The position numbers were made by a program, and so were the translations under genes. A stretch of 23,825 bases of DNA from Ettlia oleoabundans (taxonomy: Eukaryota > Chlorophyta > Chlorophyceae > Chlamydomonadales): positions 1-23,825 of the forward strand of contig JAAMXP010002231.1 in the NCBI GenBank assembly GCA_019693395.1. Reading direction: 5' to 3'. Positions 1 to 10,900 of the stretch are shown one piece after another (the stretch's first letter is position 1; every line of letters starts with the position of its first letter). The notes beneath the pieces were generated by a model. That model was not told the origin of the DNA. It was given only the letters and a program-made list of their open reading frames with translations, and did not search any database.

Positions 1-669
1 GACGTGTTCCCCCGTTCACGAGCGTGCAGGGCATGTTCATGATCACGTGCGGCTTCTTCCAGCCCCTGGACAGCATGCCCCAGGTGGGCTGATCAGCATG
101 CTGTACCCGGCCTCGGTTCGTGCGTGTTGGGTAGTGAAACGCAAGGGGCAACTTGATTCACCTCTCCATGTCGTTACAAACATAGCACAGCAGCGCGCAG
201 CACAGCACTTCACAGCGAAAGTGAGCTTCAAGGTTCCTCAGCCAACCGATGCTGCATTACGTTCCACCTCCATGCAGCCCATCTTGCGCTACCCCATTAC
301 CTACATCTCATACCACACCTACGCCTTCATTGGCTTCATGAGGAACGAGTTTGAAGGCACAGACGGCTGGGGCTGCGCGCCTGCCAGCGACGGCGTGCCC
401 CCGCCCAACTGCACTGTGGACGGTGCCACCGTGGTGAGGGGTCTGAGCTGCCGAGCCACTGCACGTGTGCCTCCTTCCAAACATGCATGCCGTGACATTG
501 ACTAGCCATGGCCTTATCTTCCTGCATCCATCCATGAGTGCAGCTGAGCTACTACGACATATTAGGGATCAACAAGTGGGTGTGCCTGGCCATCTTGCTG
601 GGCATGGCACTCCTCTACCGTACCGCATTCTTCCTGACGCTCAAGTGGAAGGAGATGAGCAGGCGCTGA
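1..669 (+). CDS. ABCG-family half-transporter, C-terminal end (partial)
   Basis: This is the 3' end of an ABC transporter of the plant ABCG/WBC (white-brown complex) type, a membrane exporter of lipids or other hydrophobic compounds. The nucleotide-binding domain and first membrane helices lie left of the window. Exons are 1-83 (reading frame from base 3), 278-433 and 544-669, all joined in phase 0 by GT-AG introns. The first exon encodes the QGMFMITCGFF segment and matches the conserved QGxFMLVSGFF region before the last helices. The second has RYPITYISYHTYAFIGFMRN, the conserved RYPxSYISFH block, followed by an extracellular loop with two cysteines (WGC and PPNC). The third holds the final helix (INKWVCLAILLGMALLYRTA) and ends in a lysine-rich tail. 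Substrate cannot be told from this part. The first exon might instead begin at base 30, after a tgcag-like acceptor. Confidence 0.85.
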
Positions 670-1167
670 GCAGTGCCAGGTCGGGAACAGCAGTGGTGGC
701 AGCGGGTGAAACAGCTGAAACGCCAGTAGAAACATAAAGCTGAAACTTATGCAGTGTCGCCTCCTTCTGCCTGTCGCTGTTTCATGTCGCCCGGATGTTT
801 TCGATTGCATTGTTTTCTGCCCACTTCCCTGCACGGGTGGTTCCATGGGGGTCAGCTGTGTCCCCCACAAAGCTGCTTGCGTGTGCGCATTAACACACTG
901 GCTTATGACCGTCACATCTCATATGGCAGATGTTCGTGTAAAGCAAAGTAAGCTCTGGACTCAAGGTTTGTTACCACAGATGTCGGGCCATGCTGTGCTG
1001 TCCTGGCTGCGTCCTGGCTGGCGCAGGTGGCGCCAACACCAACCCACAGTTGGCCATGTGTGCGATATGCACCATAGAGCAGCAAGGTCCCGCCATCACT
1101 GCAGCTCTTTGACGCTTTTTGTGGCGGCCGGCTTAACCCCTTTGCAACACAACCAAAGCACGGAGCG
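670..1167. other. Intergenic: ABCG 3' UTR and upstream region of the M41-like gene
   Basis: No coding exon is supported here. Open frames in it lack any recognisable domain and run antisense to each other. A TGTAA at 937-941, 268 nt after the ABCG stop, is a candidate chlorophyte poly(A) signal. The remaining 225 bp or so would hold the promoter and 5' UTR of the next gene. I see no clear TATA box. Confidence 0.5.
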
Positions 1168-2940
1168 ATGTGCACTGCACTCGCCGCTGTGGCGGTCGCA
1201 CGGCCATTTTGCAAAGTTGCAAGCCGCAAACCTGCAGGGCAACGCAGGCCTCTGGTTCAACCCGTCCGCAGCGAGGGCGGGGCGGCACCGGCTGCCAGCC
1301 AGGCGTCGGTGCAGCAACTGTACCAGAACCTCGAGGTGGATCTGGACAACTACCGACGTGCACCTATTAGCCTTGTAAGCGGAGAGCAGAATCAGTAAAC
1401 TGTTTCTGAGCAGTATGCGTGTGCAGATGGCTGTGCCGTGGCAAAGAGCAGCGTGAAACAGCTGCGTCTTGATACGTCCTTATAGTGCAAGGTGTGCTAC
1501 ACACCCGGGGACCAGCGATGCCAAAGTGTGTTGCTCCTCCTGCATGTTGGGTGCAGAAGCAGGAGGTTACCGGCGATGTGCTGGGCACAATTCAGAACCT
1601 TTCAGATGCAGGCGCCCTTAAGAAGTGGGGCGCTGCGTTGGCGGACCTGCCTGACCGCCGCAGCGTGCTTGTTGGCGAGCTCAGACTTGTGGGAGTGAAG
1701 CAGCCAGAGAAGATTGCACAGGTGGGGCGATGTCTGCATGTCTCCATTGTGACAGTCGACTCCACAGGTGATGACATCATCATGGCGGTGCATGCCTGCC
1801 ATAGACGCCTGCGCTTGCCTAAGTGCGCCCCATGTGTCACATGCTGTGCAGCTGTCAGTTCGCAACGATGCGGCCTTTCTGTTTAGCGTTGTGGGCACCA
1901 CTAGTGTGGCGGCAGTTGTGCTGGGGCAGCTGCCAGGCGATTGGGGCTTCTTCTCAAGCTACCTGGTTGGCGGAATAACACTTGCCGTGCTCGCAGTGGG
2001 CAGCATCAACCCTGGCCTTCTGCAGTTTGCCATCGACCGCTTCAGGCAAGCCGCCTTGAAATAGCTGGTTAGCGGTGACAGCTTGATGAAGGGCATAACA
2101 TGCTGCTTCTCTCTTGGACACAAAAGCCGGGCTGCTTATTCGCTACTGCCTTGCACATGCATCCACCCCCGCTTTAACCATGCATTTCTTTTCTCGCAGC
2201 GTGGTGTTCCCCGACTACAAGGAGCGCGTGGTGCGGCACGAGGCAGCGCACTTCCTTACCGCTTACCTGCTGGGTGTGCCAGTGGCCAACTACTCCCTGA
2301 CTCTTGGGAAGGAGCACACGGACCTGGCAGAGGCCAAGGTGGGCGGCTTGCACTGGCGTGTGTATGGCTGGCACCTGTCACACGCAGCTGCCAAGCGCAC
2401 ATTCAAGCTAGAGCCAGCAACTCTGGTACATGGCTGTGCCTGACTGCGCAATCCACTGTGTGCTGGTTTGGCCCCGCGTGTTGCACTGCTGCAGCTGCAG
2501 AAGCGGCTGATTGAGGGCGTGTTGGAGCCGTCCCAGGTGGATTCCCTCAGCATCATCGCCATGGCTGGCGCCACATCCGAGGCAATGAAGTTTGAGGAAG
2601 TCATTGGGCAGGTAAGCCGCTGGGCAGGTGCAAATTTAGCCAGGAGCAGGATGCAAAAAGCAACCGATCATTGCTGCAACCCTGACAGGTCATAAGGAAG
2701 CCAACTGTGCGTGCTTGGTTGTTGTGCTTGCAGAATGCCGACATGCTGGATTTGCAACGCATCATGAGCCGCCAACAGCCCAAGCTAAGCGACGCGCAGC
2801 AGCAGAACCAGACGCGGTGGGCATGCTACCAAGCGGCCAGCCTACTGCGCAGCTACAGCAAAGAGTATGAGGCGTTGCAGGCTGCAATGAATCGCGGCGC
2901 CGGTGTGGTGGATTGCATCAAGACCATCGAGGCGGCATGA
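1168..2940 (+). CDS. Chloroplast FtsH/M41-like zinc metalloprotease, VIR3-type, no AAA+ domain
   Basis: Predicted 342-residue plastid membrane protein related to Arabidopsis VIR3 and its paralogue, which resemble the peptidase half of FtsH without the AAA+ ATPase. Exons: 1168-1374, 1557-1721, 1852-2045, 2200-2338, 2495-2611, 2734-2940; total 1029 nt. The first about 45 residues are rich in Ala, Arg, Ser and Val, as in a transit peptide. Exon 3 encodes two hydrophobic helices (about 131-149 and 157-175). The zinc site HEAAH (His202, Glu203, His206) follows FPDYKERVVR. Asp277 or Asp280 in NADMLDLQR may be the third ligand, by comparison with FtsH. The end, CIKTIEAA, also fits the family. The third intron (2046-2199) has a GC donor, cag/gcaagc. 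Without it the frame stops at 2062 and the HEAAH exon is lost. Exon 2 could start at 1557 or 1563. Intact HEXXH suggests, but does not prove, protease activity. Confidence 0.9.
2046..2199 (+). other. GC-AG intron
   Basis: The donor is cag/gcaagc and the acceptor ttttctcgcag. Joining AG to C makes a serine codon and yields the family-typical run RFSVVFPDYKERVVRHEAAH. No GT donor close by gives the right phase, and reading through stops at 2062-2064. Confidence 0.75.
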
Positions 2941-3645
2941 GTGTCTTCCCTCCTTTATTGCAATACGATGCCAGCAGCTTGACAGCGGCATGACTCTCTC
3001 TGCACGGCCACCCTTGGAACATCGGTATCAGTAGCCTCACAAACATGTTGTATTACCTTGCTTATCACTAATTTATCTTAGGGTTGATGGTTGATTTGCT
3101 TATGGTTCTTTGCTGTATGTAGATTGGAAATTTGCTTGCAAGAAATGGAGCACTTTAGGTCATGCAGGAACAACCTATCCAGCCGCCGTGCTTGTCAGTT
3201 CTTGGTTGGGGCTTGGGTGGGGCAGAGTGGACAGGAGCCAGCCGCCCTGGTTTGCATCAGAAAGACGTGTTGTTTTCAGGGATTGAGCAATCCTGCCTCA
3301 TACCTGCACGCCTGCACGTCTGGTGACATAGCCCCCCAGGGGGCACCGGCCGTGGCTTGCCGCCTGGCCGCCGCTACCTGTTGCTACTAAACCCGTTGGC
3401 TGCCATGCAACCCGCCCGCTGAGCCCCGCAAGCCGCCATTTCGAGCTGCTGGGCGTCTTGAATTGCCAGAAAATCCAGAATTCAGCTGGTATTTTTCGCA
3501 CGCTGCTAGGCCTGCTGCGTCCGTTTGGGCCCGTTTGGACAACGGCAGCACCCTGTGCATAACTCTTCGGCGAATGAAAGACGGGCAGTATGTGGCAGGG
3601 GGCACCGTGAGAGGAGCCTTGAGCAGCCGAGAGGTTTGACCAGTG
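2941..3645. other. Intergenic: 3' UTR of M41-like gene and WRKY promoter/5' UTR
   Basis: About 700 nt with no supportable exon. The middle part (about 3030-3130) is AT-richer than its surroundings, as expected for a 3' end or promoter. I found no TGTAA here. An in-frame TGA at 3637-3639 precedes the WRKY start codon. A long antisense frame with leucine runs (about 3298-3983) is a by-product of CAG-rich sequence. Confidence 0.45.
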
Positions 3646-6600
3646 ATGGAGGAGGCTCCACAGCCACCGGGGCAGGAGCCGGAAAATTCCGCCAACCAGC
3701 AGCCTGAGGCCAACCTGAAGCAGGAGGATGAAGAGCAACAGCAGCAGGGGGAGCCAGGCCCATTGCACGCCCAGGAGCAGGGCAGGGCTCGGGGGCCGCT
3801 GCCGCCACGCTTGGCGCTCCTGGAGTCGCCGGTACTTATGTTGACGGGCCAGGTGGGTGTTGCCGGCCCAGCACCGTCAGCGGAATGGGACGTCGCTCTG
3901 GCTTCTGACTGCCGGGACTCCCCTCTCAAACTATCCCAACACCCGGGCCCCTTTCTACAGCAAGTGGAGCCATCGCCTTCCACGAGCCTAATGCCGTACC
4001 CGGTGCCGCTGTTCCAGCCTGCTGGGGGGCAGGGCCCTGGGCCCAGCGCAGGCGGCAGCGGCGAGGGAGACGCCGCCGCTTTTGCCTACCCCTCCTGGGC
4101 TTATCCTCGCAACTACATAGCGCCTTCGCGCAACCGTCAGGTATGTGGCTTGTGTTGGAGGGTTTCAGTGATCATATGAAGGAGTTTTGTCTCCGGAAGT
4201 GCTCGTCCCGCACCTGACGTGCAACCCTGGTGGACTTTGCTGCATTTCAGGCAGCAGCGCGTGCGGCAGAGCGCGTGCAGCACCATACAGAGAGGCTAGG
4301 CCCAATACAGGCAAGCTTGAAGCTTGAAGTTCAATAGGGCTTTGGAAGTGCTGCTTGTCCATGCTGATGCCAGCATGACGGCTGTTGCAACTGCCGGCAG
4401 CTGCTGCCCTTCACTGGCAGTGTTGCTGATCATCACCGAAGTTGTTCGACTGACTTTGTGTGCAGCCTGAGAAGCCCCGGCGGGAGAGCATGGCCAATGA
4501 TGATGGATACAATTGGCGCAAGTATGGCGAGAAGCAGGTCAAGGGCAGTCCCTACCCACGCAGCTACTACAAGTGCAGCCACCCAGGGTGCCCTGCGAAG
4601 AAAATGATCGAGCGGGAGCCCAGGAGTGGAAGGATTTCGCAGGCGGAGCTCAAGGTGCAGGCGCCATGGCCAGTCCGAATGCTTCAGCAGCCGACTCATA
4701 GTGGTCGGTGCTGTCATTTGTGCACACATGCCTGGAGCTGGCATACATTCCTGCCTTTCTTGGGCATGCTTTGTGTGATTTGTGTGGCAAGCGGCGATGA
4801 AGTATTACCCATGCGTTTCTGGTATGGATTATCTGCGTTACATGCTGCAGAACGAGCACAACCATCCCAAGCCAGGGCAGGTCAGGGGACAACACTCGGT
4901 GCCCCGGGAGCGAGAGCGGCTGCCAGCATTCAGCGGTGCAGGCATGTACCGACAGCGCAGCGATGTGTCGCAGCAGATGCAGCACCAGGATATTGAGCAG
5001 GACTTGCAGCAAGACATGCAGCAGGAGGATGCGGTGGCAGCGCTGGCAGCAATGAAGTATTCGCCTGTAGTGCCGGGGATGCTCGGGGCAGCTCCACACG
5101 ATACCCCCGCCTCTTTGCTGCCCATTCCCGCCAGCCTGCGGGCTTCCAGCGAGCCGGAGGACCCGCAGGCCAACGGCTGGGCGGTGCTGCACCGCCTGCA
5201 GAATTGCAGCGGCGCGGGTCAGCCACGGCCTGGCAGGGTAGCAGCTGGTGAGGGAGAGGAATCGGAGGTGTCAGGTTGGCGATGCTGCGGCGTGTGCGGC
5301 GTTCGTCTTGAGTCTAGCTGGCCCCTGGCTGCCTGGCACCTTCAGCAGTGCTTGCAGGCCCAGTATGCAGCAGATGCGTTAATCGCCCACATGCAGCGAT
5401 TTAGCGACCTCAATCGCAACCTTCCGCCTGGTTTGTGGGGCGTGCCCTTTCAGGGCTTGAAGAATCCTCCCAAGCTGCTTATCTGCGCCGACAGGGCCCC
5501 TGCTGCTTGTTGCAACCTGGCTATCAAGTGCTGATGGCTCCCGCGCGTGTGGCTGCTTCTGCCTTCCTTTGCGCTTGCAATGCATATGCAGAGGAGGCAT
5601 ATGACAGTGAGCTAGTGGATTCTGGGGTGGATGATGACGAGTGGCAGCCCGGCGAGGAGGACTACCGCTCCGAGCCGCAATCCACCGCAGATGCTGCCAT
5701 TGCAGCAGCAGCGGCGGTTGCTGCAGTGGGACGGCGGCGCGTGCACCAGGACACCTCGGGGCTCATTATGCTGGGCAAGCGCAGGCGCGGCCGGCAGCGG
5801 CAGCAGGACAGTGAGGATGAGGACTATGATGAGGAGCTTTACGGGGACGATGATGAGGTCAAGGGTGAGGGATGCTGCCATGGTGGGGCGCGTGACGTGG
5901 GTACATGGGTGGTTGGCTGGGGTGGGCAGGTGGGTGTTGGTATGGTTGTGTGTGTGTGTGTGCGTGTGACGTGCGTGTGTGTCCGGTGGGGTAGGGTGAG
6001 GCTGGAAGGTGTGGGGCGTGGTTCCTGATGAATTGCAGTCTGGGAAGTTGGCATGCATGGTCTCAATCAGGCACGCATCAAGCGCCCCAGATGTTTCAGA
6101 TATCTGCAACCGTTGGGCAATGTCGTGCATGGATCTGTTGCTGCTAAGCTTGCAAGTAGCAGCACAGCCATTTAGTAGGATTTCCATTTCCATTAGTTGT
6201 CTTTCGTTAAACAATTGTTCACTTCCCGGTGCAGTGCTGCGCAACATGAGTAATGGCTACAAGCACCAGCGAGAGTCACAGGATGTTGAGCCAGCGGTTG
6301 CAGCACCCAAGCGGCGGCGTGCACCCTCCATCGGTGCGTCTCCAGCAGCTGATGGCGTTGGGCCTGCTGCCAGGCGTGCCTCGGATGCAGCAGAGGGCGG
6401 CGTGGGTGGCGATGAGCGCAGCGTTGTTGAACTGGAGACAGATGCGGATGGCATGGATGATGGCTACAGGTGCGGCAGCTGCTCTGGGTTTCTCACCTCA
6501 TGCAGTGTTGCCATCGTCGCGCCCAGCCGCTGTGCAGTCCAGCCAACATGCAGGGCTCGCAGAGTCAGGCTGTTAGCGCAGTCAGCCACTGTGAAGGATC

Positions 6601-7598
6601 TAGGCTTGCATTGGTGTGGGTTTCCTGCCTCGCCACCGTAAGTTGCTACCTTGCCTGCCATGCGGCTGTAGGTGGCGCAAGTACGGCCAGAAGATTGTCA
6701 AGGGCAACCCGCACCCACGCAGCTACTACAAATGCACGCATCCCGGCTGCAACGTGCGCAAGCAGGTGGAGCGCAGCGGCCGCAACTCACGCATGCTGGT
6801 GACAACGTACGAGGGCACGCACACGCACGAACCGCCTGCCACCACAAATGGGGCGCGCTCGGGCGGGCGCCGCAGCAGCTTCCAGGCCAGGCGTCCAGAC
6901 CGTGAGTTGAACTGCCAACTGCATGCGCTAGGTGCACCTGAGCGGTTGGCCTTCCTTGTAGGGGCTTACTTTGTTTATTGGAGTGCCCGGTAAGAAGGCA
7001 GCTGGGTTGCTAGTCATGCTGACCAGACGATGTGTTACGCATGTCTTTTGGCCGCCCGTCTTTTTCTGCAGCTGCAACAGCATCTGGCCGGCCACCCTTG
7101 CCAGACAGCAGCGCGGCCAAGGCTGCAATGGCCAGCATACAGCAGCTGCAGCAGATGGCCTCATCCGCAGGCCTGCCTGTGCTTGTTGCACAGCCCGCAG
7201 GCAACTTGGCGCTGGCGAGCTCTGCAGGCATGCAGGTCAGCGGCCTGCCCAACCTGCCCTTTGCTTTGGCAGCCAACCAGGCAGCGCTAGCGGCAGCTCG
7301 AAGCGCGGCCATGCAGGGCATTGTGCAGCAGCAGACGGGCAGCATGCAGGGCCTGCCCCCAATGCCTGCTCCCGTGCAGCAGTTGGCCTTGCCCCCCTTG
7401 CCCTCCAGCTTGACAGCAGAAGTACCTGGATCTGTGCAGCATCAACCTGGTGCTGCACCACTAGACGGCGGCTTGCAGCATGGCGGCGGTCCACAGCAAA
7501 CAGCAGCGGAGGGGGCGGCAGAGCCCGAGGAAGCTGTACCAACCCAGCCACAAATGGCAGCCAGTGCTGGCATCACGCTGGCGCCTGTCCGTGCCTAG
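3646..7598 (+). CDS. Group I WRKY transcription factor (two WRKY domains)
   Basis: Nuclear DNA-binding protein expected to bind W-box promoter elements. Exons: 3646-4140, 4466-4654, 4851-5247, 5592-5864, 6235-6469, 6672-6901, 7072-7598; 2346 nt, 781 residues. A proline/glutamine-rich N-terminus (1-165) precedes the first domain with WRKYGEK (W182) and a C-x4-C-x23-H-x-H finger closed by EHNH. The second domain has canonical WRKYGQK (W531) and C-x4-C-x23-H-x-H closed by HTH. Between them lie a basic run ([11 protein letters not shown]), a very acidic run ([17 protein letters not shown]) and another basic stretch (PKRRRAP), plausible nuclear-localisation signals. The tail is Gln/Ala/Pro-rich, activation-domain-like. 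The ATG follows an in-frame stop at 3637. The third exon is uncertain: its frame stays open to 5534 and encodes a zinc-finger-like motif. A donor at 5431 instead of 5248 also keeps phase and gives 842 residues. Confidence 0.93.
4493..4886 (+). other. N-terminal WRKY domain (split by an intron)
   Basis: Runs from [13 protein letters not shown] through [12 protein letters not shown] to EHNHPKPG. The intron 4655-4850 falls between the cysteine and histidine pairs. Joining GRISQAELK to NEHNH gives exactly the spacing of ordinary WRKY domains, which supports this junction. The heptad is WRKYGEK instead of WRKYGQK, a known natural variant that can change DNA-binding affinity. Confidence 0.9.
5302..5361 (+). 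other. Possible UBZ4-like C2HC zinc finger in disputed exon/intron
   Basis: In the same frame as WRKY exon 3 the sequence reads CGVCGVRLE then [11 protein letters not shown], i.e. C-x2-C-x13-H-x3-C followed by leucine. This resembles Rad18-type UBZ4 ubiquitin-binding fingers (C-x2-C-x11-H-x3-C-L). It lies downstream of the strong donor at 5248, so it is translated only if splicing uses a later donor, for example the weaker one at 5431, or if the intron is retained. Confidence 0.4.
5947..5982 (+). repeat. TG-rich microsatellite in a WRKY intron
   Basis: About eight TG units followed by interrupted gtg/cgtg repeats, inside intron 5865-6234. It has no coding role and is likely length-variable between strains. 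Confidence 0.8.
6451..6834 (+). other. C-terminal WRKY domain (split by an intron)
   Basis: Reads DGYR, then [22 protein letters not shown] and EGTHTH. The intron 6470-6671 splits the Arg codon right before WRKYGQK (phase 2). No intron interrupts the PRSYYKC part, where land-plant C-terminal WRKY domains carry their conserved R-type intron. Confidence 0.9.
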
Positions 7599-7953
7599 CT
7601 AGCTGGCCTGTGCTGTTGCGTGGCCCTGCGACACCCACCTCAACTAGCATGCTTGTATGTTTGAAAATCAATCCAATTTTTAAACGGTATCCTACCTAGT
7701 GTTTCTCTTCTGCGCATTTTTCCTGTGTGTGCTTCTCTGTTATGCCAACCTCCCTCTGCTCTTTTTGCTTTGGGCTGCCATGAGTGTGACAGGCCGGTCC
7801 GGGATCATTCCGGTTGCTCCACTGCTTGACAAACCTTGCTTTCTCTTCTTGGCTGACACCTGCTTCTCATGCTCAACGCGTTGAGAAAGTTAGGAACGCG
7901 TGTGTAAAACATCACCTGGCAGGTGACTACGAATTGAATCTAGCATTTTGCTG
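7599..7953. other. Convergent 3' UTR region between WRKY and MED13
   Basis: Both flanking genes end here. A TGTAA at 7903-7907, 305 nt after the WRKY stop, is a candidate poly(A) signal and lies only about 47 nt from the MED13 stop on the other strand, so the two 3' ends may overlap. T-rich stretches surround 7695-7765. No exon is supported. Confidence 0.5.
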
Positions 7954-10900
7954 CTATAAACCGAGTTGCAGTGTACTAGTTGTTGAAACAAGTGAGTGCA
8001 GACGCATGGCGAGTGCGGCGTGGATGGGCAGGTGCGCGTCCAGGGCAGCAGGCTGCCCGCCGCCCCCAATCGAGCGTATGCAGGCACCCTGGAAGGCGGC
8101 ATGCAGCCAAGCCAGGCCATGTAGCTCTCCAGCCACGCTGCGTAGCCTGTCCACTCCGCTTTGCTGCACTGGTCCCGCCTCATCTGACTTGCAGTGTGCC
8201 ACCAGCGCAACGTGCAGCATGCGCACTGTGTCGGGCTCAAGTGGCAGCAGGCTGCTGGAGCTATCAGGTGGAGGCAACCAGGCCAGGATGGCCTGTGGCA
8301 TGCAGCCTTCCAAGTGGTCGCCATTGGTGTGCTGCATCAACAGCTTGCACCCCACTGGAGGGTTGGGCCCAGCAAATCTGCACACCACCGCAACCAGCAT
8401 AGCTTGTGAAGGCATCGCCATAAAGGTTGAGCGCGGTTCGGCCCCAGCAAGCTTCCATCACAAGCGTGTTACCAGCTTGCAGTGCCAGCCAAAAGTGGCA
8501 ATCATTTGCCCACCCTACCTTGCTGGCGGCTGCGCCTCTGTCTCCACCACCGCCAGCTCAGCACCAGGTGGCAGCTCCAGCTGCAGCCCCGGGTCCTGCC
8601 CGACCAGCTGCTCCCATGCCTGCCGCTCCTCCTGCCCCATGCCCCCGCCTGCAATGACCACACTGTTCAGCAGGTTGGGAGGGCTGCTGGCTGCCCGCAG
8701 CGTACCCAGCAGCTCCAAGCAGCGGCGCAGCACGAGGCTGCACACCTGGCCCGCTGGGGAGTGCTCCACGCCGTTGATGGTGGCGGTATCGAGGCTGTCT
8801 GGGCTGCCGCCCACCATGCCCCAACTGACTACTTTGGGGGCTGCCGTGGGCAGCAGCTCAGCATGCAGCAGCTCGCCACAACTGTCGGCATAGGCCAACG
8901 GCAGAAGGCTGCTGCCTGACGGCGGCAGCACATAAAAGCAGTGGAGCGAACGGGGGGGAAGGGTGGGGAACTCAAGGCCTGACTGCCCCTCTGTGGCACC
9001 AGCACCCGCACCAGCCACTTCTGGCTGCAGCAGCTGTTCTTGCTGCAGCTGTTGCGGTTGCTGGTCACATACCCGCCATTGCTGCTGACCTGATCCAGCT
9101 GGCTGCTGCACATCCTGCATGGCAGGTGCTGCCACCTGCGCCAGCACCATCAGCGGGCGGGAGCAGAAGGGCAGGCTGGGGGCTGGCTGCTGCCCGCTGG
9201 GTGACTGTGCTGCCAGCTGCCCCTGGTTGTGCTCCAGCACATGCTGCACCTTGCTGTACAGTGCCAAGGCGGTACACTTTGCAGCTGTACCGCTGATGTC
9301 TGCCAGCGCCTGGGGGGACACAACCTGCAGCAGGCCCATCTAGCGGTGTGGCATCACAAAGCGGCACAACATTCGTGCTGCCTAGCACAGCACAGCACAG
9401 CACTGCAAATCGAATGTTGCTCAAATCAAACAGCAGTACAAGGATGGCTGGACATGCAAACCAGCAGCAGCAAGGATAGCAGGAGGAAAGTGCCAGTTGG
9501 CGGCACTCATGGTGCCCCACCTGCAGCACAATGTTGAGCGGGCGGCTGCCTTTGGGGCGCTGCAGAATGCGCAGGGGCAGCTGGCGGTAGTCGCCACTCT
9601 GCTGCTGGTGCAGCAACTGCCCTGCTCCATGATACTGCAGCTGCTCTCCGGACTCCTGACCTCGCTGACCTTGCTGCCCTGCCTGCTGCGCTCGCTGCTG
9701 CTGCGCCTCCTCAGTAGGCGGGGTGCTGCCGCCCAACGCCCTGCTGCTGTCTGCTGCGGGTGTGGCGCCAGCAGGGCGATCGGGTGGCAGCGGCTCTCTG
9801 GGGGCCAGCCCCGGCTGCTTGCTGCCTGCAAGCTCATGGCAATCTTTGGTGTGCTGCAGCAGGGCCGGGTCATCCCCAGCGTCAACTGCAGCACCCAGCG
9901 GGGTGCACGGCGCCAGGCAGGCACCGGCTTCCAGCAGCGCCGCCACCTGCCCCGCTGGCTGCTCCAATGGGCACACTAGGTACACGAGCACAGCAGGCTC
10001 AGCATTACATTCCAAGCTGGCATTTTCCTGCTGCAGCTCCTCTGGGGGATCAAGCAGCAGCTGGTGCTGAAGCTGCTCGCAGGCTTGCCGCAAGCCCGCC
10101 AGGTATTTAGTAGCTGTGGTGCCGCCTGCTGCGTCACCCGCTCCATCCTCTACGCTGCCGCACATTGCCTGCGTCTGGAAGGCTTGCACCGGGCAGCTGC
10201 CTGCGGGCTGGTGGCTGCCCAGATTGCACGTCTCGTACAGTGACCCAACGTCCTGTAGCCAGGCAAGCCGGGCATGCAAAGCCCCGGCGAGAAGTTCGGG
10301 TTCAAGTTGCGCTGGCAAGCCATGACAAGCGCGCGCAGCAAGCAGCTCGCGCTTCTGTCCAACCTAGCCATCCACCCAACAACAGTGCACCCACCTTTAT
10401 GAACTGCTGTGCCTGTGGGAGAAGCTGTGTTGGACACACCAGGTAGTGCAGCAGGGGCTTGGGGCCGGCAAAGGGCGCCAGCGGCGTGACCTGCCATAGG
10501 TGCAGCACCTCCGGAGTCACCTCCAGCCAGTCATCCTGCAGCGACAGTGCCGCCACAGCATTTCTATTGTGAAGGAAGCATACACTCTCTGCAGTTTGGA
10601 TGGTCTTCCGTCAATGCAATGAGAGACTTAAGATACCAAAAACGGCTTGCGCCTCACCTCATATCCCACCAGCACATTTGGACGGCACAGCGGTGCGGCA
10701 TGTAAGCTATCGTTGCTTCCGCTGTTGCAGCTACTCGCTGCTTCGGATCCCAAGAGCGCTTGATGCTGGGCTGCCAAGGGCACATGTACCAGGGAAAGTG
10801 AGGGCAGCATGCAGTTCCACGAGTTATTTTCGCGGCCTAGGATCTGGGGCGGGAGTGATGCCGCTGTTGGCGATGCGCAGCCTAACACTGCTGCACCAGC

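Noticed and set aside
3298..3983. Minus-strand frames with leucine-rich runs resembling membrane helices
   Set aside because: The leucine run is the reverse of a polyglutamine stretch in WRKY exon 1. No splice structure or homology supports a gene.
5612..6247. Minus-strand frame of 211 codons with His/Thr repeats
   Set aside because: The His/Thr repeat is the reversed TG microsatellite of a WRKY intron; the rest is antisense to WRKY exons.
7814..8893. Long plus-strand open frame of 359 codons
   Set aside because: It runs antisense to the MED13 terminal exons, shows no domain, and its composition is explained by the reversed Gln/Leu/Ala codons of MED13.
8457..9339. Separate minus-strand gene starting at the ATG near 9339
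   Set aside because: The conserved MED13 sequence continues across the intron 9325-9520 in phase 0, so this is an internal exon and not a new gene.
9497..9979. Plus-strand frame of 160 codons with hydrophobic N-terminus
   Set aside because: Antisense to the large MED13 exon, whose conserved blocks and splice phases are convincing.
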